Below, piece by piece: positions 42,690-52,789 of a DNA stretch of 64,000 nt. The stretch is from positions 62,652,590 to 62,716,589 of the forward strand of contig CM036759.1 of the NCBI GenBank assembly GCA_020796225.1, in the 5' to 3' direction. Position 1 is the stretch's first letter; each line of letters opens with the position of its first letter. The position numbers and the translations under genes are program-made. The DNA comes from Arion vulgaris. Its lineage: Eukaryota > Mollusca > Gastropoda > Stylommatophora > Arionidae. The notes under the pieces are model-generated. The model searched no databases and was not told the origin of the DNA. It saw nothing but the letters and a program-made list of their open reading frames with translations.

Positions 42690-43450
42690 CAAGTGTTATC
42701 AGTTATCAGTTATATGAGGACGATCATCATAGCACTCCGGACATGTCCATAGGTGCTCCGTTCTCCGCCTCAGCAAATCCAGCAGCGTCCAGCGACCCAA
42801 CACGCCAGTTCGATGTTGATTAATCAATCTCTTTGCATATTTAGTATGTCGTTCTTTTTGGGCTACATCAATATTGGCACCCATCTCTTTCAATCTGGTC
42901 AGCGAGTGGGATTCATAGCCCTGAAACTCCTCTGTTCGGAAAGACTCTCTCAATGCGTGAAGAATGTCATTTCGATCCATGGCAGCTCCCTCTGATATTG
43001 TAGCCAAGCCAGCCAATCTATCAGCTCGTTCATTATTCCTAACTCCTGCGTGCCCAGGGACAAAAATGAAAGTGATTTCTCTGATCATTGTCTGTTCCAG
43101 TACCTCCACCCAGTTGCGTCTCACCATTCCTGATTCGACTTTACGAATCATGCTCATGGAGTCACTGAGTATGAAAACACGAGAGTAGTTGTGAGATGAC
43201 AACCATTTTACCGCCTCCGTAACCGCCCGAACCTCTATTGTCAAACTACTTGTGGTTGTTGCGTAGGCCCCACTGGCCTCTCTTATTATTTTTCCTCCTG
43301 AGCGTGCTGAAAAAAGCCCCGCACAGCGTTGTTGGCGAATGACTGAACCATCGGTGTAAATAACCACATCTGTATCATTGATGATGTCATTCAAGAGAGC
43401 CTCCACCTCCACGTTAATCAGTGATAGATTATTTTGTTTGCAGTTTTTCT
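42690..43450 (-). mobile_element. RNase H domain and C-terminal tail of a non-LTR retrotransposon (intact frame)
   Basis: The frame 42,699-43,412 encodes 237 residues with a full RNase H1 fold signature: Asp21 in IYTDGS, Glu60 in SLTIEVRAV, Asp84 in ILSDSMS, His121 in VPGHAG and Asp131 in NERADRLAG. A tail follows with KRLINQHRTGVLGRWTLLDL and LWTCPECYDD, whose Cys pair resembles a zinc knuckle half. No stop interrupts it. The upstream RT is absent, so the copy is 5'-truncated. Many decayed relatives lie in the window. Confidence 0.9.
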
Positions 43451-43479
43451 TAATAGATGTAAAAAAAAAAAAGGAACCC

Positions 43480-43745
43480 TTTCATACCTCGTGGTATATA
43501 GGTCAATACAGTGTTAGTCCTGTATTTTTCATTGACCGTCGGCACACGATGGGTGATGTGGTCAGCATCACGCCGGCCGCCTTTACTTTCCCAGAGCATG
43601 TCTGGTACCCAGTTGAGGCTGGGTCGACCTGAGAGCCGTCGCGGTCGGGAAAATTCCACGCGCATTGCGGAGCTGAACCCAGACCACCAGCCTTGCGAAG
43701 CGAGTTCACTAACAACTACGCTACAGCGGCTCTCTAATAGATGTA
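43480..43745 (-). mobile_element. tRNA-derived SINE, family E (reference copy)
   Basis: On the minus strand the head reads GAGCCGCTGTAGCGTAGTTG with TTAGTGAACTCGC (A-box region) and GGTCTGGGTTCAGCTCCGC (B box). The body runs to a tail near an A/T run. It has no internal arrays and is the baseline for the split copy at 41.5 kb. Confidence 0.85.
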
Positions 43746-44100
43746 ATAACGGTGAAATAGCGAGTGTACTAGCCGCTACGCTATCGCCTTTCTCTGTCTG
43801 TGTGTCTGGCATGTGTTTATGTCTGTGGTTTTCATATCGATGGTGTGTTATTGGTGTTTGTATGTTTGTTTTGTGTTTTGTGTTTCTGTAAGTTGGTTGT
43901 GTGTGAAGTGTTTCTTCTTTGTATGTGCTGTGTGTGTGTTTATGTTTGTGAATTTCATATAGGGTGTGTGTGTGTGTGTTCTAGATGTATGGTTTGTATG
44001 GTGTTTGTAGTTGTGGTTTGTATGTGGGTGTTTGAGTGATACAGATGCGCCAGATGCGCCATATGCGCCATATTAGGCGACATGACTAAACTTGAAATCA
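43746..44100. other. TG-rich intron
   Basis: This is a TGTGTG- and TTTGT-rich stretch with no ordered array, ending in three copies of ATGCGCCA-type sequence near 44,045-44,072. Confidence 0.55.
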
Positions 44101-44134
44101 TAGCGTACTAACGACAAGAAAAGACTTGAAAACA

Positions 44135-44470
44135 ACCGCCTCAACAGAAGACCAGCAATGAAGGATGATGTCCTCAACAGAAGACCAGCAATGAAGGATG
44201 ATGTCTTCAACAGAAGACCAGCAATGAAGGATGATGTCTTCAACAGAAGACCAGCAATGAAGGATGATGTCTTCAAACAGAAGACCAGCAATGAAGGATG
44301 ATGTCTTCAACAGAAGACCAGCAATGAAGGATGATGTCTTCAACAGAAGACCAGCAATGAAGGATGATGTCTTCAACAGAAGACCAGCAATGAAGGATGA
44401 TGTCTTCAACAGAAGACCAGCAATGAAAGATGATGTCTTCAACAGAAGACCAGCAATGAAGGATGGTCTC
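44135..44470. repeat. 33-bp minisatellite, about 10 copies
   Basis: The unit AACAGAAGACCAGCAATGAA + GGATGATGTCTTC reads NRRPAMKDDVF on the plus strand. One copy has an extra A (near 44,276) that shifts frame. Confidence 0.96.
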
Positions 44471-44594
44471 AATAAACGAGCTAAAAAACCTGAAATGAAG
44501 ATCTCAAATTAAAACAACATTTGCCACTAGCAGCGCCACGTTCATATGTTCATAAAAGGCACAAATAATGACCAGAAAAGTGGTGTTAAAGAGC

Positions 44595-45180
44595 AAACAG
44601 AATAATCAGCAGAAGAAAAAGGAGAGGGAAAAGAAGAGGGAAAAAAGAAGAAATAAAAGAAAAGAAGGAGAAGAGGAGGGAGAAGTAGACGAGGAGGAAG
44701 AAGAAGAAGAAGAAAAAGAAAATGAAAAAATGAAAAAAGGAGAAGAAGGAAAAAGAAGCGGAAAAAGAAGAAACGCAAGAAGAAGAAGAAAAACACACAA
44801 AAGAAAAAGAAGCGGAAAAAAAAGAAAAAGAAAATGAAGAAGAAAAAGAAAAAGAAGAAAAGAAAACGAAAACAAAAAAGAAAAAGAAAAAGAAGACGAA
44901 AAAGAAGAAGAAAAAAGAAGAAGAAAAAAGAAGAAGAATCAGAAGAAAAAAATTGTAAAAGAGGAAGAAAAAAAAGTGAAAAAGAAGAAAAGAAGAAGGA
45001 AAGAAGGAAAGAAGAGAAAGAAGAAGAAAAGACGGAAAAAGAAAAGAAGTAGAAAAGAAGAAGAAAAAGAAGAAGAATCGGAAGAAAAAATAGTAAAAGA
45101 GGAATAAAAGTAAAAATAGAGAAAGAAGAAGAAAAGATGAAAAAGAAGAAATAGAAAAAGCAGAAGAAAAAGAAGATGAC
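44595..45180. repeat. Long polypurine tract (GAA/AAG-rich)
   Basis: Nearly 590 bp of almost pure A/G on the plus strand is built from AAGAAGAAG, AGAAAAAG and GGAAAAAG. Lys/Glu- and Phe/Leu-rich frames are compositional artefacts. Confidence 0.96.
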
Positions 45181-45258
45181 TGCCAGTATGTCTGAAAACC
45201 ATCTCAACCTCTCAACTTGAAATCACACATACTACGTTTTCATCTATTTTTTCTTTCA

Positions 45259-45300
<42 letters not shown>

Positions 45301-45645
45301 ATCTGTATCTCTGCTCTTGTTTCTACTTGTTCTATTGACAAAGCAAAATAAATACATGGAACTGTATTATTTCTATTTTTCACCTCATTTTTTTGTCTTT
45401 CATATTCATTTCTTTATTCTGTCTTCTATCCCCATTCTGTTCTACATATGTTCTCTTGACATGTTTGACTGTAAGAGCTTCTTAACAAATCAACAAGTAT
45501 TAATCCGTGGTTGCTACAAAAAATAAACCTTGTTTCGATTGATTAAAATTGATTGATCTTGACATCAAAGGGAGGTTACAATAGATATATTATCTTCAAC
45601 CGCGACCGTACATTTCTATATGAACTTTGTCCATCTAAAAAAATT
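45181..45645. other. Intron with (CT)n microsatellite
   Basis: A (CT)n run of about 35 bp lies at 45,262-45,297. Nothing else was recognised. Confidence 0.6.
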
Positions 45646-45654
45646 GTCCTTTTC

Positions 45655-45800
45655 TTCTTCTTCTTCTGCTAACATTCTTCACGGCCAATTTGATCATTCT
45701 TATTGTGATGTATAATTGGTCCACTGGCAAGAACGGAGTGATCTACGTCGGGACGATTGTGCGCCCATGGTGACTAGGCCCGCCCGTCCGTTTTCAGCCA
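45655..45800 (+). mobile_element. SINE-like repeat, family F
   Basis: It shares ATTCTTCACGGCCAATTTGA, TCATTCTTATTGTGATGT and GGCAAGAACG with 5.8 and 47.85 kb. Confidence 0.6.
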
Positions 45801-46834
45801 GCTTTTGATTTACTAGGTTGAGCTTTCCCTAGGTTCGATCCTTTCGGATCTACGCCTTTTCGATCAACTTTGCCGTATATTTGGGCTTTGTGATCTACGC
45901 CAAGACAGTGAGTTACGCTGCTTTACCCGTTCTGACTGAGAAATATTTCTCGGGCTTGTCAGCTTGTCCTCGGACGGCGTCTTACTCGTATAAAACACCG
46001 TGTAAAGTATCGGCCTTCGCCAATGTTCAGGACCCGGGCTTCCTGTTTGATCCGTACATTGTCGGCCTTGCTTTACCGTACATTTTGAGTTTGATCCGGG
46101 GAGGAACATTCTCAGCCTTTTCTAGACGCGTATCGGTGCGTGGCAATTTGCAATTTACCTCGAAAGCACTGGCATGGGGCCGAGTACAAGCAATGTAGAG
46201 GGTCGTTTCAGTGGGCACTATAAGCGTAACTGAGGATTTTGCGCTCGCCGCCATCACCCGCCCCAGTTATTCCGGGGATGTTAGTTACGACTGCAATCGA
46301 ACCTTGCCCAGTTGCCCCAAGGCTGGCAGTTCCGTTAGGCATCACCAACCTCAGTTCTTCCGGGGATGTTAATTTTAATCGCACAGTACCTTGCACGGTT
46401 TTCCCAGGGCGGGTAGTTTCGTTATGCACTAAACGCAACTTGTTCTTTTGCGCTCTGCAAACCTTGCCCAGTACATGTATCTGCACCAGGCTACCAATGC
46501 GGGGTCAGCTGCAATCTTCTCTCGCACCAACACGAGGGTAGACTTTCATTCGTTACGGTCCTGTCTTATTTATTCTTGCCGACGGGCTGGCAATGTTTGC
46601 CCCTCCTCAGGGCTTCGAGCTTCGCCCTACGTGGGCATACGTTTGGTCACTGGATGCACCTCTCATCCATGTCTGAGTCGTTTCGTTGCTGTTTCTTTGC
46701 GTTCAGGGACTTGGGCAATATCTTGTTGGACATCGGTCAGGAGAATTGTGCATTTTATTTGTATGTATCTTTATCGTATTTCCGTAATTGCACTGCTACC
46801 ACTACCAGTAGTTTCCTCTCCCGATCCCTGCCCC
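45801..46834. other. GC-rich block of unknown origin with about 110-bp internal repeats
   Basis: This kilobase is markedly richer in GC than the rest of the window. At least two units of about 110 bp are visible around 46,260-46,440, each containing TTCCGGGGATGTTA, a CCTTGC or CTTGCCC segment and GTTCCGTTA/GTTTCGTTA. Overlapping frames of 80-130 codons exist on both strands, but I recognise none of them. Confidence 0.5.
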
Positions 46835-46940
46835 TCTTAGCCAGACCAGAACTCGAGTCTGTTTCCAGGGTCACCGCGTGGAGGTTAGGGGCAGGGTCTT
46901 GGTTAGCGCGCCCTCTCGCTAACCCTGGCTCATGTTACCA
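46835..46940 (-). mobile_element. Dispersed repeat, family G
   Basis: Read on the minus strand: AAGACCCTGCCCCTAACCTC, CACGCGGTGACCCTGG and AAACAGACTCG, matching 29.65 and 48.43 kb. Confidence 0.6.
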
Positions 46941-47079
46941 CCATGACCTCATGGGCCTTTGACCCCATTTTCCTTTTCATTTATACTGCTGTCTTCGTCT
47001 CGCCTGCTTACTCTAAATATTTCCCTGCTGTATTTTTTTATCAGCAGAGGGCCATAAAATATTTTTTTTAAACGAAGAT

Positions 47080-47175
47080 TTGACTTCATTACACCGGGTT
47101 TCCCCATATGGCCCCGTCCCTATCGGCAAAACTGGAACGCCATCTACCGAGAGTGTTGTAAAAATAAGCACAAAG
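47080..47175 (-). mobile_element. tRNA-derived SINE, family C (tail part)
   Basis: It is colinear with 36.2 kb: GATTTGACTTCATTACACCG, CCCCATATGGCCCCGTCCCT, ACGCCATCTACCGAGAGTGT. Confidence 0.65.
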
Positions 47176-47219
47176 CATACAATACCGTGGTCAGAAGAAG
47201 AAACAAATATGTCTATTTT

Positions 47220-47532
47220 GCAACAGCTTCAAATTGAAGTGCAGTGGTTGATATAGAAAATAACCTAGGGAAAATGAAATATCTTGGACACATAAAACGA
47301 CATGATTCTCTTTAGAGAACCTTCTGGAATGCAGGATATCAGGCAGACGAGGGAGAGGAAGATCAAGCAGAAGATGGGTGCAGGATGTCATAGACGAATA
47401 GGACTGTGGCGGACACCGGACGTCATGTACAGTATCACGAGGCTTTTAGATCTGCTGTCATGGGAGCCAAGCTCCGACAGGGACAACCTTATTGATGATG
47501 ATGATGATGATAATGATGATGATGATGATGAT
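47220..47532 (+). mobile_element. Reverse transcriptase tail with (GAT)n
   Basis: Plus-strand frames read LGKMKYLGHIKRHDSL and, after shifts, a GRPRRRWMQD-like segment and RQGQPY. It ends in (GAT)n, showing that this family carries GAT tails. Confidence 0.75.
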
Positions 47533-47539
47533 CGACTGT

Positions 47540-48095
47540 AAGTACTACAACTTGCAAACTTGCCATCCATCATGCGAATACTCTGCGGTAAAAGATTAAG
47601 ATGACTGGGACACGTGAGAAGAATGGAAAATAGTCGCATACTCCAACAGGTGCTGTTCTGTGTGCTTTCGGAAGAGAAGAGGCACCAAGACATATCACAG
47701 CTTAGATATAAGGATATCTTCATTTACCTCAATGAATACATTTATATTGGTCTCAACAACTGGGAAAACACTAGCTAATGACGTAGCTGTATGGAAAACA
47801 ACAGCACACAATGGGGCAGAATCATTCAAAGAGAAATTTAGAAATGTTTGTTTATTTGTTTATTTGCGAACGTTCTTTGTGGCCAATTTGATCACTATTA
47901 GTGATATTTTTTGCCTGAACCAACAACGACTGTACGTTGCACCTCGGTTCGTAGATCACTAAACGTGTATGGGCCACACACTTAGATATGAGCTTGAAGG
48001 CAAGAGAAACAAGCACACACTCAGAAGTCGTCACAGTTACACACTTGTCAAATAATCGCATGTAAAGACAAAAAAGTCATTATAATACAAAGAAT
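47540..48095 (+). mobile_element. Reverse transcriptase tail interrupted by a family F repeat
   Basis: Sequence before the break includes LQLANLPSIMRILCGKRLR-type residues, RRMENSRILQQVLFC and QDISQLRYKDIFIYLNEY. After the break it resumes with LRYELEGKRNKHTLRSRHSY. The insert at about 47,848-47,985 carries TTGCGAACGTTCTTTGTGGC and CACTATTAGTGATATTTTTT of family F. Confidence 0.78.
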
Positions 48096-48216
48096 TAGTG
48101 TAGATTTCCTACTGGAAGTACACCACTTGATGTAGGCATATTATCATCATGAACCGACATATATAAAGATAAGATGTAAAAATAAGGATTTGTAGCAGCA
48201 TTACGTTCTTTCTTAC

Positions 48217-48346
48217 CATTTTTACTTTGTCCAATCCTGAAGAAGCCTTCACTGTCAGAGACAGCGACAATTAACTTGACAGTAGCATTTGCAGACAGAT
48301 TGGCACCTGGTCCATTGATGAAGAAGCTGGCACTGACGTCGTGAAC
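48217..48346 (-). CDS. USH2A: Usherin exon: third LamG-like exon
   Basis: The exon reads VHDVSASFFINGPGANLSAN, ATVKLIVAVSDSEGFFRIGQ, SKN. The FFING and FRIGQS strands are the centre of the LamG-like (concanavalin A-type) fold. The acceptor is TCTCAAG and the donor AAATG|GTAAGA. Phase 0 in, phase 1 out. Confidence 0.93.
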
Positions 48347-48429
48347 CTTGAGAAAAAAGAATACATAATGGCATAACTTCTGAATGAGAAGCACTACAAT
48401 CAGTTCTGACTTTGCGGATCAAAGGCGCA

Positions 48430-48530
48430 ATCATAGGGACAACGTCGCGCCAGGATTAGTGAGCTGGTACTTATCAAGATCCTACCATACCTCCACATGG
48501 TGACCATGGAAACAGACAGAGATCTATATT
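48430..48530 (+). mobile_element. Dispersed repeat, family G
   Basis: It shares GTCGCGCCAGGATTAGTGAG, ATCAAGATCCTACCATACCT and CCACATGGTGACCATGGAAA with 29.65 kb. Confidence 0.6.
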
Positions 48531-48659
48531 CTGTGTTCTGTATTCATTATATTTTTAAAACCACTCTCCGTGGTAGACGATACCAGAGCATTCTTGTCAG
48601 ATGACCTAACCCTTTAATATGTTGCTTTCTTATATTATTTTTACGTTCGCCTGAAATAA

Positions 48660-49165
48660 ATTTTGAAGTCATGGCGCTTAATATGGCGCATCTTAGTTCT
48701 GCGTGAAGGCATGCTTTCCTTATTATCAGTGTCCCTTCCCCTTAATGCGATCCATATTCCGACTCAGTGGTACTTGTAATTTAGATTATCAATTTAATAG
48801 ATCAGGGTTTCCAGTAGTCCACACAAAATATTGTTGGCGTAAGTTGGTATCGAGCCCCTGAATGTCCACAGTCAGTGGTCACTAGCGCAGCATGTCACTA
48901 GCGCAGCATGTCACTAGCGCAGCATGTCACTAGCGCAGTATGTCACTAGCGCAGCATGTCACTAGCGCAGCATGTCACTAGCGCAGCATGTCACTAGCGC
49001 AGCATGTCACTAGCGCAGCATGTCACTAGCACAGCATGTCACTAGCGCAGCATGTCACTAGCGCAGCATGTCACTAGCGCAGCATGTCACTAGCGCAGCA
49101 TGTCACTAGCGCAGTATGTCACTAGCGCAGCATGCCACTAGCGCAGCATGTCACTAGCGCAGCAT
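48660..49165 (-). mobile_element. tRNA-derived SINE, family B, with amplified A-box region
   Basis: The body on the minus strand matches 35.2 and 52.8 kb. Where the unexpanded copies have one CTAGTGA-containing A-box segment, this copy has a 16-bp array. Confidence 0.7.
48888..49165. repeat. 16-bp array GTCACTAGCGCAGCAT, about 17 copies
   Basis: The unit corresponds to the reverse complement of the SINE B A-box region (ACGCTGTGCTAGTGATGG in the 52.85-kb copy). Copies differ by one base at most (GCAGTAT, GCACAGC). Confidence 0.96.
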
Positions 49166-49445
49166 GATGTTAACTTTGCTATCGGCAACCCTTTGTTCTT
49201 TGATGAATTGAATGTTTGGTTTCATTCGTAGCCTTCTTTCCATTTCTTTATTTATTAATGACTTTGTTTCTCATTGTACAGTCATGGAGGTGACAGTAGA
49301 GTTCAGGTTGAATACTAGAACTCAGTCTTCTATCACAGGTAGAACATGCGTGATCAGAGTTTGACATAATGGTATTGTCTGTTCTGTCTTCTCGGGCAGC
49401 TCTATTTCTACGTCCTTCAGCAATACTCTATAAACTCCCCTGACG

Positions 49446-49765
49446 CTCATGACAGCAACAAATGCAAATCATTCTTCTCTACTCTTGACCGTTTTCTGTA
49501 TTGTATTCCAGCTGTGGTTCATTTCTTCCAGTTCTTGTTCTACTGCTCTCCTCCATGTTGTTTATGGGTCTTCCACGCGTTCATTTATCCTCTGGTGCCC
49601 ATCTCAGTACAGTTTTCGTGACAGAGTAAGTTTTCATACGTATCAAGACATCGCCAGCGTCTCAGCAGATGATGGTGCTCATATTCTGTTGACACTGTGC
49701 AAGCAGTTCTTAGTTAGAAATAGTGTTTGGCCAGACCACTCGTAAGATCTTTCGCCGACAAGTTG
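49446..49765 (-). mobile_element. Retrotransposon tail fragment
   Basis: It is the same family as 10.2-10.5 kb but without the foldback. It therefore gives the ancestral arrangement. Confidence 0.7.
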
Positions 49766-49904
49766 AATGGAAGATGAAAAGTTTGGACATATCGTGTTCT
49801 GTCATTCTCCTGCATATCTCAGCAGTGCAACGATTCTCAACTTATGCCAGTTCATATTGTTTCGGCATGACTAGATGTCGTCTATAGACGTTTACAGACG
49901 TCTA

Positions 49905-50145
49905 TAGACGATCATGCATATCGTATGCCGGGTGGGGGCATTGGCTAGGACAGCTCTCAGATGGACAACGGATGGGAAGAGAAGGCCTGGACATCCAAAG
50001 GAAATATGGAGAAGAACGGTGAAGAGGGAGTTGAGGGAGTGTTGCCTGAAGTGGGAGACGGTTGGTAGAAAGGCAGCACAACGGTAACAGTGGAAGTCTT
50101 TTGTGGAAGCCGTATGTGTCAATCAGGACACGAGGATATAGATAA
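49905..50145 (+). mobile_element. Retrotransposon tail fragment
   Basis: It matches the plus-strand tail at 36.95-37.17 kb at DNA level (GGGCATTGGCTAGGACAGCT, CTCAGATGGACAACGGATGG, CAACGGTAACAGTGGAAGTC). Confidence 0.75.
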
Positions 50146-50164
50146 TAGATAGACGTTTCTAGCC

Positions 50165-50535
50165 TCCAGATGCTTGCGTGGCTCTACTGTCCTGGACATG
50201 CAGATGTTTGCGGCAATGAGCGAGCAGACAGGCTTGCATCGATTGTTGGCGAGTTGAAGATGGATAATGGGGATGTTCTTCGGTCTCTTCGCGACTGCTT
50301 GTTGGATGAAGACACTAAAATAGATGTTGAATCGATCCAGCGATTTAAACAGTTTGTAGTTAGCCGTTGTAAGGTAGAACGGGATGTCTGAGGGGCAGAG
50401 TGAGAAGTGTGTTTAGCCAGCGAGCCACGGGAACGATCAGTATGCGTACTCTTCAATATATGTTCGGGGAGATTGAGTATTTATGGCTCTGCCCAGAGTG
50501 CAATGACGTCAGTTTAGTAACCAATAACTATTGTA
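50165..50535 (+). mobile_element. RNase H C-terminal fragment
   Basis: The plus frame reads LYCPGHADVCGNERADRLAS, then LKMDNGDVLRSLRDCLLDED, TKIDVESIQRFKQFVVS. The His and the last catalytic Asp of RNase H are retained. A later CPECND tail is in another frame. Confidence 0.85.
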
Positions 50536-50844
50536 ATCACAGGAAGTAGTGTGTTGTTGTTTACTTAGATTCACTTTCGTTTTGATAAAATGAACATTCA
50601 ATATTGATTGCTGACTTAATTATTGTCAGTTCCGGCAGACATCAATTTTTGATCACTGAAGAAATGTGAGTGTTAATGAGACAGCATCACGCAGAAACAG
50701 TACGTCAGATATAAAGTATTGGTTTGATCTGTCTCATCATCATCATCTAGTAGCTTATCTTCAGCAGAACTTTGTCACTCTCACAGTCCTTCAGAATTTC
50801 GCTCGTGCGCTCTATCTCTCTCTTTATCTCTCTCTCTCTCTTTC
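50536..50844. other. Intron with (CT)n and TCTTT tracts
   Basis: Pyrimidine microsatellites lie at about 50,813-50,858. Nothing else was recognised. Confidence 0.55.
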
Positions 50845-51480
50845 TTTCTCTCTCTCTCATAGACTAGATGTTCGACATTCTCTACGGTCATGCTTAAATC
50901 ATTTCCCCACTAACTCGAATACATCTTCTCTGTGGTCTTTCTCTTCTACTTTTGTGTTACCTTGCAGGTCGACAAGTACCACTCTTGACAATCGTGAAAC
51001 GGCGTAAACTTGCGAGGTTCGGGCATGTGATGAGACATAGCTCACTCTCTAAGACTGCCCTACAGGGAACAATTGAGGTGGAAGAAAGAAAGGAGGGCAG
51101 AGAAATCCTGGTTTGACAACACCAAGAGCTGGTCGGGGCAGAGTTTCTTCACCACTCGCCCAAGGAGTTGAAGACAGAGATTCATGGCGTGCTTTTGTGC
51201 TGATGTCTCCACAGTGACACCCTACGACCCTAACGGGTTATGGGCTTTATGATTATTATTATTATAATATGTTTTTCCACAGCTTTGTTAAATGTCTCTG
51301 TTTCACATCCATACGTTGCTACTGTGAATATGGATGCTCTTAGTATTCTGATATTTGTTGTCTTATTTGTTTCATTTCATAATGTTTTTAAGTTTTTGTA
51401 AGGCTATGTTTGTTCTTCATTCATGTTTCTTCACCCTGTTTACATCTCTTGATAGTAGTGAATCGCTCCACCTTGTTGCG
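50845..51480. mobile_element. Nested retroelement fragments
   Basis: Minus-strand RT sequence of the 3.2-3.9 kb family occupies the outer parts (50,859-50,965 and 51,268-51,480, the latter with an ATYGCETE-type motif). Between them is a plus-strand tail reading VKRRKLARFGHVMRHSSLSK, TALQGTIEVEERKEGRE. The middle piece ends in (ATT)n. Confidence 0.75.
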
Positions 51481-51599
51481 TACCGTAAACATAACCTGCA
51501 AGTATTTTTATTTATACCATTATATGTAGTTATCTGGTTAGAAGTTATTTACTTCCTGGTAGATTCAAAGTTGCAACTGTTTAACTAATACTTTCTAAA

Positions 51600-52690
51600 A
51601 TAATTACCTCATCCACATAGTCTAGACTAATACTTCACCTACAGTCTAGAGAATAACTTCATCCACAATCTAGAGAATTACTTCACCCACAGTTTCATGG
51701 AAATTACTTCACCCACAGTCTAGAGAATTAAATTACTCTGTCCACAGTCTAGAGAATTATTTCACCCACAGTCTAGAGAATTACTTCACCCACAGTTTAG
51801 AGAATTACTTCACCCACAGTTTAGAGAATTACCTAACCCACAGTTTAGAGAATTACCTCACCCACAGTTTAGAGAATTACTTCACCCATAGTTTAGAGAA
51901 TTACCTAACCCACAGTTTAGAGAATTACTTCACCCACAGTTTAGAGAATTACCTCACCCACAGTTTAGAGAATTACTTCACCCACAGTTTAGAGAATTAC
52001 CTAACCCACAGTTTAGAGAATTACCTAACCCACAGTTTAGAGAATTACCTAACCCACAGTTTAGAGAATTACCTAACCCACAGTTTAGAGAATTACCTAA
52101 CCCACAGTTTAGAGAATTACCTAACCCACAGTTTAGAGAATTACTTCACCCACAGTCTAGAGAATTACTTCACCCACAGTTTAGAGAATTACTTCACCCA
52201 CAGTCTAGAGAATTACTTCACCCACAGTCTAGAGAATTATTTCACCCACAGTTTAGAGAATTACTTCACCCACAGTTTAGAGAATTACCTAACCCACAGT
52301 TTAGAGAATTACCTCACCCACAGTTTAGAGAATTACCTCACCCACAGTTTAGAGAATTACTTCACCCACAGTTTAGAGAATTACTTCACCCACAGTTTAG
52401 AGAATTACTTCACCCACAGTTTAGAGAATTACCTAACCCACAGTTTAGAGAATTACCTCACCCACAGTTTAGAGAATTACCTCACCCACAGTTTAGAGAA
52501 TTACCTCACCCACAGTTTAGAGAATTACTTCACCCACAGTTTAGAGAATTACCTCACCCACAGTTTAGAGAATTACCTCACCCACAGTTTAGAGAATTAC
52601 CTCACCCACAGTTTAGAGAATTACCTCACCCACAGTTTAGAGAATTACCTCACCCACAGTTTAGAGAATTACCTCACCCATAGCTTGAAG
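51600..52690. repeat. 24-bp minisatellite, about 44 copies
   Basis: The unit is TTACCTAACCCACAGTTTAG + AGAA, with ACCTAACCC, ACCTCACCC and ACTTCACCC variants in clusters and TTTAG/TCTAG variants toward both the left end and the middle. It is non-coding. Confidence 0.97.
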
Positions 52691-52789
52691 GGCTACGTCA
52701 CCCACAGTTTAAAGTATATCGCAATAGATTCTTCATACTAATTGATAGCGTCAGACGCTTGCTAGGTCAGTGATCGAAGGATGACACAC

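Noticed and set aside
44542..45207. Phe/Leu-rich membrane-protein-like frame of 221 codons on the minus strand
   Set aside because: It is the complement of a polypurine tract. Hydrophobicity is a composition effect.
45864..46541. Small genes in the GC-rich block
   Set aside because: Frames overlap on both strands, none has a recognised domain or splice context, and internal repeats make chance openness likely. Described only as an unidentified block.
48888..49165. CRISPR-like regular repeats (also checked for the other arrays)
   Set aside because: Units are head to tail with no unique spacers, in a eukaryotic intron.
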